From the NCBI GenBank assembly GCA_009760855.2, contig WPIO01000013.1, forward strand, positions 6,572,501 to 6,636,500: a stretch of DNA of 64,000 nt, in the 5' to 3' direction. The notes below the pieces were generated by a model, which was not told the DNA's origin, did no database searches, and saw only the letters and a list, made by a program, of their open reading frames with translations. Positions 22,371 through 33,300 of this stretch are shown here, in pieces; position 1 is the stretch's first letter, and the number at the start of each line of letters is the position of its first letter. This stretch comes from Cristatella mucedo. Lineage: Eukaryota; Bryozoa; Phylactolaemata; Cristatellidae. The position numbers and the translations under genes are program-made.

Positions 22371-22545
22371 GGTGAGCCGTGATGGCTCACTAGGTAAGGC
22401 GGTTGCTTTTCACAGCCTCGGTCCCGAGGTTGTTGGTTCGAATCCTGCGGTGGGCAATCCTTTATCGCCACTGTAAGCGACGGTGATAGCCGTCAAGGCT
22501 CTTCTGTCGCTATACAAAAGAGGCTGTTAAATCAGCTAGTTCTAT
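22371..22545 (+). mobile_element. SINE-1 copy, well preserved
   Basis: Perfect B box at 22435-22445, the full body, and the tail GCTATACAAAAGAGG with GCTGTTAAATCAGC. A 45-bp LINE-A terminal fragment lies just upstream. Confidence 0.87.
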
Positions 22546-22554
22546 TATTTTTTT

Positions 22555-22895
22555 TATTAGAAAGCCAAATCTGCCTCCCAATCAGGCCAGGCATTGTACC
22601 ACCTGAGGCAAGCAGCTGAGCTCTACTCGAGCCAACCTCAGATCTCTTGGAGACCGTGCTTTTATTTCGTGTGCTCCCAAAGCCTGGACTCACTACTAAC
22701 TCACGTCACCACATCGGCTGGCTTGAAAACAAAATTTAAAAATATAAAAACGCACGTGCTCTTCCCCGCATTTACATGCGAACTATCCTTTGTATGCTCA
22801 TACGTGCAGACATTAGGCATGTCATCACTAACCATATTGTCATGATTACCTTACAACTTGTTTTAATGGCCTAGCCAAGAAAGAGATTTAATAAC
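22555..22895 (+). mobile_element. LINE-A 3' fragment
   Basis: The reverse-transcriptase end is degraded (GTGTGCTCCCAAAGCCTGGA). It runs through the 3' UTR to AAGAAAGAGATTTAATAAC. Confidence 0.7.
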
Positions 22896-22904
22896 AATCA
22901 TTAT

Positions 22905-23070
22905 AATAATGACGATACATTTTTATAGCGCCATCAGAGAACTTAATCTCTTGCTAGGCCTTTTAAGTGTGCAATTAAGGAAGCATGATCAAATGGTTAG
23001 TGGTATCATGCACAATTTCAGAAGGCATAATATGGTTCGAGGTGACATGCAGTGTCAACATGTAAATATG
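22905..23070 (-). mobile_element. LINE-A 3' tail
   Basis: Terminal hairpin (AGCGCCATCAGAGAACTTAA) and 3' UTR on the minus strand, tail to tail with the copy at 22555-22895. An isolated complementary half-hairpin lies at 23080-23112 on the plus strand. Confidence 0.65.
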
Positions 23071-23159
23071 GTTATGGTTCGCATTTAGTTCTCTGATGGC
23101 GCTATAAACATGTCTTCTTTTTATTTTTTTTATTCTTATCAATCCTTACTCAAGTGCTT

Positions 23160-24045
23160 TACTACTACATCACGATTGTGTGGAGTTAGTTAGCGTGGGA
23201 ACGCGTGCCGCGAGCTGCAGCATTGCAAGTGAGAGGGATAGTCGTCGACTCACTGTCTTCGTCGACTCACTGCGTCGCCAAATACTCGGCTTACGCGTTC
23301 GAAGCCACTGGTGGGCTGATATAAAAATTCGCGGCTACTCGGTACCGCCTCGCGTCGCGCCTCGGACCCCTCGTGTCGTGCTCTATCGGCTGGCGGCCGG
23401 CGGCCTCCGCTGTTTGCCGGCCGCATGCGGGGCTGGAGAGCGTGAGCGGCGTCCTGTACCTCGATGCCGAGGTCCAAGACGCCGCTCGTGCTCTTCGCAG
23501 CCTGCCGCTGTATAAACGAGGCTGCTGAGTCAGCAGCCGACCTTTACCTTTAACCCTGGACTGAGGTCCGGAATCCATCGGATCGGGTGGGACAGGTAGT
23601 CGCGCTGCAGCAGCAGCTGCTGGCAACTGGCGGCGTCTTGGACCTCGGTGTGGTAAAGCTCGAACAAGCTGGGGACGTAGCCGAAGCCGCAATCCGCTCG
23701 CCTCGGCCCAAGGGCGATATCTAGGTATCTCGGCCCGTTTGCGCACCGGTAACGGCGGAGGCTCTAAGAGAGAGGGAGTTCGCGAATCCAAGAGAATACG
23801 CGTTCGACGATTCTCGCTCCACAAAGGGCGGGACTCGGCGCGAGCGCCGCCGCCGCCGCCGCTCGTCGCTAGCACGCCGCCGCCGCCGACGCCGCCGCCG
23901 ACGCCGCCGCCGACGCCGCCGCTGCTCCTCGCGAAGACCGCGGCCGCGGCGCTAGTTTCGGACGCTGAGCTCACGTTACACGACCCGCTGCGATTCGATC
24001 GTTCCCATGTACAACTAAACATCCGAGCGCCCGAAACGCGCCGCC

Positions 24046-24077
<32 letters not shown>

Positions 24078-24315
24078 ATTGTGCCCCGTGCCCTCGGGGC
24101 AGGCGGAGGGCATTCCCGCGACCGCTCAGCCATGAACGGCGGCGGCGGCGGCGGTGCACTACTTCATAGCGAGCCGTAGTTCATAAGAATTCGTAGTCGG
24201 AGTCCCGTACGGAGACCTCACTAACTACGCCCCGCACTACGGCCTTTCGGCCCGCCTACGAGCCCACGCCGCTAGCGCAGCCACAGACGCCGCCGCGACA
24301 GCGCCAGCGCCTGGC
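23160..24315 (+). promoter_or_regulatory. CpG-rich 5' region of receptor 2
   Basis: About 1.1 kb upstream of the receptor ATG. It holds TATAAAA near 23319, a fragment of SINE-1 tail at 23496-23535, and imperfect (GCC)n at 23845-23935 and 24035-24075. It is probably 5' UTR and promoter; the start site cannot be fixed. Confidence 0.4.
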
Positions 24316-27300
24316 ATGTTCCGCGGCGCTTCTGCCGCCCACTACCGTCCGCCGCTCGCTGCCGCTCCGCCGCAGCCGCCGCAGTCTGCCGTCACTCATC
24401 TGGGCACGTCCGGCTGCGCGCTCACCATCGCGGCGATTACAGTCGGCTTCGCGTCGCCTCCGTCTTCGTCTCCGCCGTCGTCGTCGTCGTCATTGTTTTC
24501 ACCTGGACCGCTAGCGGGCGGCGGCGGCGGCACTCCGCCGCATTGGCCGAGCGGCTACGCGACGCAGTCGACGGTCGCCGCCGCCGCCGCCGCCGCCGTT
24601 TGGAACGCCAGCGCAGGCGGCGGCGGAAGCGACCCGTCGCTCCAGCCTACCGACACTGCAGCGGCGGCGGCAGAATTGGCTCTGACCGACGGTCAGCTGC
24701 TGCTCGCCACCGGCCTGGCAGCCATCGACGTGGCGGTCGTGCTCGGCAACGCTCTTGTCCTGCTCGCGGTCCTGCTCAACGCGCGCCTGCGCACGGCGAC
24801 CAACGTGTTCGTGGTGAGCCTCGCCGCCGCCGACCTGCTGCTCGGCGCGCTCGTGCTGCCCTTCTCCGCCTACTTGGAGGTGTCCGGCGGCGCCTGGCCG
24901 TTCGGCTACGCGTTCTGCTCCGTCTGGGCGGCCGCCGACGTCCTCTGCTGCACGGCGTCCATATTCAGCCTGTGCGCCATCAGCGTGGACCGCTACGTCG
25001 CCATCACGCGGCCGCTGCGGCACGCCAGCCTCGTGTCGCGTCGCCGCGCCGCCGTCGGCGTCGCCGCCCTGTGGGCGCTGGCGCTCGCCGTGTCCGCGGG
25101 CCCGCTGCTCGGCTGGCGGGCGGCCAGCGCCGACTTGCGCAGCTGCTCCGTCACCATGCAGACCGACTACGTCCTGTTCTCGACCGTCATGTCCTTCTAC
25201 GCGCCGTCGGCCGTCATCGTCGGGCTGTACGCGCGCGTCTACCGCGCGGCCGTGCGTCAGTCGAGCTTCGTCAAGAGCGGCTACAAGATGGTCGGTGGCA
25301 GCCGACGGCGCCGGAGCGGCTCCGACGCCGAGCCGGACGCTTTCGCCGGCGGACGGCGGCGGACGCGCCGCGGTGGCGGTGGCTGCCTGCAGCGCCTCTT
25401 CGGGCCGCGCGCTCCCGCCGCGTCCGGGACACGAACGGACGGCGGCGTCGGCGATGGCGGCTGCCTGACGGAAGCGGTCGCCGCCGCTTCCGCCGTCGCC
25501 GCCGCTTCCGCCGTCGTCGCCGCCGACGGCCCGAGCGAGGACGGCGCGAGAAATCGGCCCGCGGTGCTTTTGCGCGCCAACACCAGACGAAACCTACAGC
25601 TGCTGCAGCAGCAGCAGTCTCAGCAGCCGACGTCGCACGCGCTGACGACACGGCGGCAGGCTATGCTGGAGCGGACGCAGAGCGCGGAGGACAGCCCATT
25701 ACCCGGATCGCCAGGATCGTCGCGCACAAAGCGAAAGACGTCGTCTCTAACGCAGCGCCTGGTGAGCGTCAAGCTGTCGGAATTTAACAGGGAAAAGAAG
25801 GCGGCCAAGACGCTGGGCATCGTGGTCGGAGTGTTTCTGGCATGCTGGTTTCCATTTTTCTTCGTCCTACCGCTCAGTGAGTGACCGCCGCCGCCGCCGC
25901 CGCCGCCGCCGCCTGCGACGCCTGCATCGAAGCGCGCTCCCCGGCCGTGTGGCTGCCGGGCGCGTGCAAGTTCGCGGTGCGCGCTGCGGAAAACCGCGAC
26001 GGAAACTTAATCTGGCCGAGCACTTTTCGCGCTCAGCACCAGCAGCAGGCGATAGCAGGGCTTCTCCACCTTCCCGTCGGCCCTAGCGTGCGCGCCGTCG
26101 CCATCCGCTTCGCCGGCGGCAGTCTGGCCTCCATGCTGGTTCTGTTCAGCTTTGCAGTACAAGTTGGACTGCATGGCGCGCCCTTTAGACACTTTAAAGT
26201 CGCCGCTTACAAGCCGCGCGCGCTTCACCTCGCTCCCGAACGGAGGGGCACCCAGCCGGCTGGCAGCGCCGACGGCACACGCTCTTCCTGCCTCCGCTGC
26301 AATGGCTGCCCTGAGCTGCAATGACCGATGCGAGATAGGTGCAGCAATGCGACGCACCGTTACGGTAGCGTGCGTCGCCGCTGCGACTGGCGAATGCTGC
26401 GCGAATTGGAAGAAGCAGAGAGCGCGAGCCCTCGGAGTCGGAAGAGCGTGCACGCGTGCGCAGCACGTATGGATAGTAGTGCGAGCGCAGCAGCAGCAGC
26501 GAGAACTGCCGCGCCGAGCACGAGTCACGTGGGGTGCGGCAGGAAAGCTGATGAGTGGCGAGGGATCAGACGCTCAGCGCCTCCGCCCGTAGGACGCGAA
26601 GGAGCGCAGATCTTGCGAATGAACTCGATGGATTTCTTTTTTATCGAAACGCGGCCTCTCGTTTTTTTGACGACTCGCGCTGCTGCTGCTCGCCACTCGG
26701 CGGCGACGGCGGCGGCGGCGGGTCGAGTACTAAAGAAATCGAAGCTCCTGCCCTCCTGCTTCCTCCACTTGACCTGTGACCTCCTGCATCCTCCACTTGA
26801 CCTGGCTCGCGGGTGAATCGTTCGACCAAGTCCCTCAGTAGCACTCATCTCGATCCGATTGGTCGAGGACTCTTTAGCAAGCGCTATCTGTTACAGTAGC
26901 GTTTCAAGGTGACTGCGTGAGCACGTGTGCGTGCATCTCCGTCGGGGACTCCACAAAGCAACAGAGAATATGTGGGTGTTACGCTGGAGAGTTTTGTGAA
27001 GCGGCGCACTAAAAGCCTAAGCGTCTTTCTTTAATCATCCGTTTGCCAACAGACTTCATCTTACGAAACAAAGCGAAAGTGAGAGGGTCTTTCAAGTCGA
27101 ATACACGTTAACTTGCTACAATATACCCCTCAGCGATGTGTCACAGTCGTGGAATCGTGGAAGGATGTAGTGAAGGGAAGAAGTAGTAATTGTGGAAGAA
27201 TTCAAAACCCCGGGACTTTCGCACGAGTTTCCCAAAGCAGATACGTGTTCATTGACACTGTGTATGTTACCAGTAAACACGTGATCATGTTTTATTAACA

Positions 27301-30300
27301 GCATATACGAAATTTTCTAGAAATAGATTAAGTGACCTGATGGAGCTATATAAATTACTAGCATGCACAGTAAGCCTTTCAGCCGCGTGGCGCAAACGAT
27401 CAGCAAGCCGGGTGCCAGGTGCCAGGCAACAGGCTTGAAGTACCACGGCAAAAGCAGTCACCTCTCTACTGAAGATAAAGAGCTTCGCTGACTTACTTTC
27501 ATTCGAGCCATCGAAACCATTAGCAAGCACTCCTTTTCTACCTCTGGTGAGTGAGAGCGTGTCGGACCGATGCCTTAACGCAGGCGCAGTCCCGTGCGGG
27601 TAGGCGCGGCAGGACGGGAGGAATCGCTACTCCACCATTCTATATTGGTCCTCTCTGAAGTTCTTTGGAAACATGGCTTCCATCGCTTAGTGCGTTACCG
27701 TAACCCGGAGCTCATGAGGTTAGGTGCTCGCCTTGGACGACCGAGGTCACGGGCTCGAGTCCGGCGGCGTGAGTGAAGCGCCGGGATAGAGATTACGCTC
27801 TCTCGGGTGCTATGCAAAGGAATTATTTTTGTATTATCTATTACCGGAATATGCTGTGCACCCAAACTCGTCGTGTGCTTAAAAGACTGACCTTTTTGGG
27901 GCCTCCAAGGAAAGGGTGTATGTACGCAGTGGCTGAGCAAGCGGAGGAGCGTGGGAGGCATTTCCCCCACCCACTACAGAGGTCAGTGACCTGGGCCGCC
28001 CCCCACCCTAGTCCCACGCCCTCCTCCGGCCATCGCCATCGACGAAATTGCATCGTATTTCTTAATTCCACTCGATGAGCAACTGCTGAGTTCGAGTCAA
28101 ATAAACACTGTGATTTGGTGAAACAGTTCTTTTTCTCAGTAATTGTATATTTAGTCAAGCCTATAGGAAAACTTTCGGGTCTTGCCCCCTATTTAAAAGA
28201 AAATAGCCGCTCTTGACCCCGAGATTACCTCCGAGGCTACAATCCTTGCTCCGCCGCTGGCTTGGTGTGCGGAGGATGAGAGCTGCGTCGGCTAAAGGCC
28301 CGATCGGTCTGGCTTGAGATGCGTCGAGGCTGCCCCAGCCAAGGCTACAGCCGCTCGAGTCGCCGCCGCCGCCGCCCACCATTTTTGCAGAGCTGTGCCC
28401 CCTCGAGGACCTTCACAAAGACAATTGCAGGCTGGTGGGGGTGGCTACACGTCTACGAGCGGCTGTAAGGGGCGTGGTCGGGCGGCGCGCCTTCACGAAA
28501 GCAGTTTCGGTGCCTTTCTACAGTGCTGGAACTGCCACTTTTTTCTAAGACAGTGCCAAAAAGGTTGCAAAAACGACGCGTCTTGGGCGTGCTTTCAGAA
28601 TCTACTTCAGGAGAGGTTGGCGAGTTCGAGCATACCAAATTGTGAGACCAGCGCCTGACTCTTTTTATACGGCGTCTAAAGAGGCTTCTTCCGGATATCC
28701 GACTCTTTAGATGCAGAGATTCTGGCTCCCTCAAAATATGGTAAAAAAAATTTGTAACAAGGCTACAGCTTGCTGCAACGAAGGAGTCAGCTTCCAGAAG
28801 AGGCAATACATTGATAGTCATAGCACAGTCTCGGCATGAATAAGCACACGAATCAAGAAAATCCCAACAGGAATCCAGCAAATGCTTGGCAAAACTTGGT
28901 GCTGTTTTAGCTTCTTTTTTAAATGTCGTCAAGTCAAGGTATTTTGTGACGTCTGTCTGGCAACGAGTTTCAGGCTTTGGTAGCATACGAACTAAGGACA
29001 CGATCCCCGAAGGATTTAACGCTCGAGGCATGCACGTGACGTATCTAAATGATTTGATTCAAAAAAGTGGGTGGTACGATGGCGCGTCTGGCTGGCTGCG
29101 GTGTAGCTCTTATAGGCAGGCACGAGCCTTGCCGATCAATAGTAAGTTGTCTTTATCTGTATTCATTCTGGGAGAGTTTGCTGCCAACCATGTTCGGAAG
29201 TTAGCAATACATGCTGGAGAAGAATTTGGCGTGCTTGAAGGCTGGAAGAGATCAGTGCATAGGTATAGATGTGTCGTCTGCATAGCTGTGAAAGCCATGA
29301 TTGTGCTTAGCAATCATATTGGCAAGAGAGAGAGTGTAAATTAGGAAAAGAAGTGGACCAAGTACAGAGTCCTGAGGCGTCTCGTACTTTAGTGGTTCCT
29401 TGGAGGATAGTAGCCCATCAAAGCTCTGGAGTGTCCCACTGAGATAGGATCGCCGAGCTGGTTTGGTCCAGCGGTTAAGGTGCTCGCCCAGACCAAGGTC
29501 ATGCTGAGGTCGTGAGCTCGAGCCCCGAGGCATACGTGAAGTGCCTGAATAGAGATTAAGTTATCTTATGGCGATATACAAATGAGTTATATTTTTATAT
29601 TTATCTAAACCATGGCTGTGCAGTGCCAGCTATGTCCAGGTGAGATGAGAGGTGCTCAAGAAGGACTTGGTCATCAATATTGGTATCACCATTTCTTTTT
29701 AAAAATAAGCTGGCAACTTTTCATCGAGAATGACTAAAGAACCAAGTATCGGACGAGGCCCAGCCTCTCGCTAATTCGGCCTTTGGTGGGGCCAGTCTCC
29801 CTAGATGGAGGCTTAGAAGGGCGTCACCCGCTGCGCCGCTTTAGCGCCTGAGCTCCCGAGTTACCTTATCTTGGTGGATGAGGACAAATGCAATTTATCT
29901 CAGCCTCTAACTGCACGAAGTCACGAGGGCTAACTGGGCGTTACGCAGGAGGGCTTTACAGTAGCCCAAAGCATAGCCTGGGCGGCTTTGGGCGCGCATA
30001 CGGTAGCCAACAGACTTGCTCTCACGCAACGAAGAGAAAGTGAGAACCACAGCTGAGTCAGGAGGGCAGCGGCGTAGAGAGTAGCATGGAACAAGCAGCT
30101 CAGAACGGCAGGAAATAATGTGCCACAGTCGGCAGCCGGAGAGTAGGTGCGTTGCCAAAGAATTGTGGAAGTTAGTTCCACAGCTTAAGACCTGCAGAGC
30201 AAAAGCTTCTTACGCCAACCGTCTTTAAGCGTACGACTGGAGCAAAGGCCATTGGAACCATGCAACTAAGAATTTGTTAGAAAATGTACCTCTAAAATTC

Positions 30301-33300
30301 GCTCCGTAGGCTGCTGAGCAGCGACCACTCACTTGCGAGTGCTAACCGTACCGAGTCGCCTAAGTATGGTTGCATTCCGATTTCGCCACGTCGCGCCACG
30401 TTGCTTTAGCTTGGAACAACAGAGGAGACAGGCTAGCGAAAACTATTCAGTCCTCGGCTTTCCCGCCGAAAACTCGGTAGCCCTTCCTGAGCGATTACTA
30501 ATAAGCTTGCAGCGAGAAGCCGCTGGGATTGACGAGCCGCTCTATTCGCCTAAAGGTCATCCGACGAAGATCTGATTTGTTTCACTCAAGGTGAACTGCT
30601 CTTTTTTGGATTTGGCAATGAAGCCGCTGGGGCTACGCGCCTTCCTCGTACGCGTTCAAGTGTTTGCTTTCACGAGGGCGGGGATTGATTTTTTAATGGG
30701 ATATCGTATGTTTCTGTTTAACCAGGGGTCAACAGAGGGCTGCCGTGCGGCACGGCCTGGGCGCGTGAACTCGGGCACACCGGAAGCGCTCCTTTTTCAA
30801 GTGAGCAAGTCTTCCGATCTACCCACGTTTTCGGGGCGGAGCTCCGAGCTCTTCCTAAATAGAGAATACAAGGTTTTCTTTGGGGCTCTTCCAGAAACTT
30901 CCGTGCGTATTTAAAAGAGAATGCCTCGATCCTTTTCCCGTGCCCCACGAGGTCGAGGTTCGAGTCCCGCGACAAAATGGCGTTGCTGTATATGGCGCTG
31001 AATCTCAGTCTTCGCGGTGTGGAGTTGGAAAAAAGAGCCGCTCAAAGAACGAAATCGAGGCAGAAAAGCTGTGCGAACAAAATCAAGTCCAATGTTCATG
31101 CAAACATGTGGATGCTAAAAACACACCTATTTAGGACAGCATTTAGTGGGTCCCTGTGATTCGTCCTTTGTGTGCTTATGCGTGCTCACACTGTACATGT
31201 TGCCACTAACCCCATTTGCATGCTGACCCTGTGCATGTCACCCCTAACCATGTTATTCATTTTGTTTGTTTATCAAGCATGAGATTACTCACCATTCAAT
31301 TGAATTTCCAATTTGCAGCAAATGTAAAGCGCCTAGAAAGAGATTGAGTTCTCTGAGGGCGCTTTATCAAGTGCATTATTATTATTATTAATGCGCTGCC
31401 TCGCTTATCGACTGAGCAGCCATTTTCTACTTTTATCCCTCTTATGTGTCTCGCTGCCGACGCTGCAGTCATTGACAACCGACGTGTCTCTTTGGGGTCC
31501 ATTGTAGTTGTGATCTTACGAGCGACATCGTTCGATTTTTATCTTATCCATTTAAGCGCTAATCATTCGCTTCGTGTACGACCATGCACGCGCGTGCATT
31601 CGTGCTTGCGTTCTTCTGTCTTCTTTCTGTCAGTCAATTTCTCTCTTTCCCTTTGTGTGTGTGCACTAATTTTCTCTTACTTTATCTGACGCGTTTTATT
31701 AAGCATTTCGACACACCAGTTCGGATTGATACGACTCGTTAATGTGTTGTTTTCTCTACACTTCAGCACCCTTTAGCCCACTGGAAAGCGTCCAAGCATC
31801 AAAGTTCAGGCTCCTAGGATACTAACCACTCGATCTCTCTTCTTAAAAAGGGGCAAGCTAGATTACTTAATGTGGGCTAGTTGAGGGTATAGGCTACTTA
31901 CCTGCCTAGTAAGCAGTGTATGGCAATTCTATATCAACTGATTAGGATTGCGTGCACTAATTTTTGGTAAGATCACTCTGTTCGCTACTTGATCGGTAGA
32001 TCATTGACCGAAAGCAAGCCATAAGCATCAGACTTGCCAGTCTAACACCAGTTTCTTATCAGCAGAACAGTTTGGCCTGGTATCCATGCAGCTCGTCAGT
32101 ATTCGGATGTAGTAAAACTTGCGAACGCCTAATAACGTGGCCGATAGATAGTGACCAACCTTCACTGGTGTCTAAAACGCTGGTAAATTGCATTGTCATC
32201 GAACAGCTTCTAGGCTTTATTTTAGAAAACGCGCTTAATAAGCGAATGGCTTTTAGATTTCAGGCAGAACAGGACTGATAGTAGAGGGGGGGACATGCTC
32301 CAACAGCCTGCTGCAAGAGCTGCCACTACTCCGTAGCACCGATTGTCATACTACGACGAGGTACTTCAAAGTTACATCGGCTGACCCTGCCGGCCAATTA
32401 CACCAAGTGCAGACTAGCAGCCGGCACACGATAGCCTCGCAAGCAAGGCTTGGCGGTGGGAGTAACTTCTCTGGCCAAAACAGTTGATCTAGCAAGCAGC
32501 AGTGCATCTACAGCCGACGACGGCACGGCATCAGTTCAGGCAAACGGTCGTGTCCAGTTAGCTCGCAAGCCCATGTCCCAATCCAGTTGCATGCAAAGGG
32601 GCAAGACTAACAAGGCTGCCGAGTTACCGGTAGGTGAACCTGTTTTAGTGAGCCCGGCCACCCAGCTGGCAGTCAGCAGCAGCAGGCATTGAGGTCATAT
32701 TGCTCTTACTAGTCAACCGCCTGACTGCAACAAGGAGGCAAGTATGTGCATTGTTTAGCTGTTTGCATTGGCAACTGCAACCTGAGCCGAAGTCGGCTGT
32801 GGCCTCTGCAGCCCCCTGGGAAGATTGGGCGCTCGATCCTCACACAAACTGCAGCCGTCACCTCACCCCCTGCTCTGCAGGCCAGGCCCAGCAGCAGAAT
32901 GACTGGCTGCTCTTAAACATCAAGGCGTCATACCGAGCCCCTCCCTCCCTCCCCCTGCCAGCTGCCGAAAGGGAGCCGTCCTTTTGCATCTGTCTCCAGT
33001 CGATCCGAGGAGCACTACTAGCGGCGGCCTCTCCAGTCAAGCATTCGCAGGCACCCTCAACCCCACCCTGCAAGGACGAGTCCTCGGGCCCTCGGCTCCT
33101 GTGTGGACAATAAATCAGCTGTTCCATTCATCTCCTTAAAAGACCGCAGGCGACAGAAATTTTCGCTCTGCAGGTCCTAGACTGTGGAGCTTCCCCAATT
33201 CTTACCCAACGACAACTACTCTCCTGCTGCCGACTACGGCACATCCTTTCCAGCCGTCCTAAACTGCTACTTCCATGCTACTCACTACCTCAACTGTCCT

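Noticed and set aside
24543-25787. A 414-codon Arg-rich frame overlapping receptor 2
   Set aside because: It is a shadow of the receptor exon in another frame; the receptor frame carries all the conserved motifs.
32630-32642. GTAGGTGAACCTG resembling the 3' end of 18S rRNA
   Set aside because: Only 13 nt match and the flanks do not continue as rRNA. A chance match.
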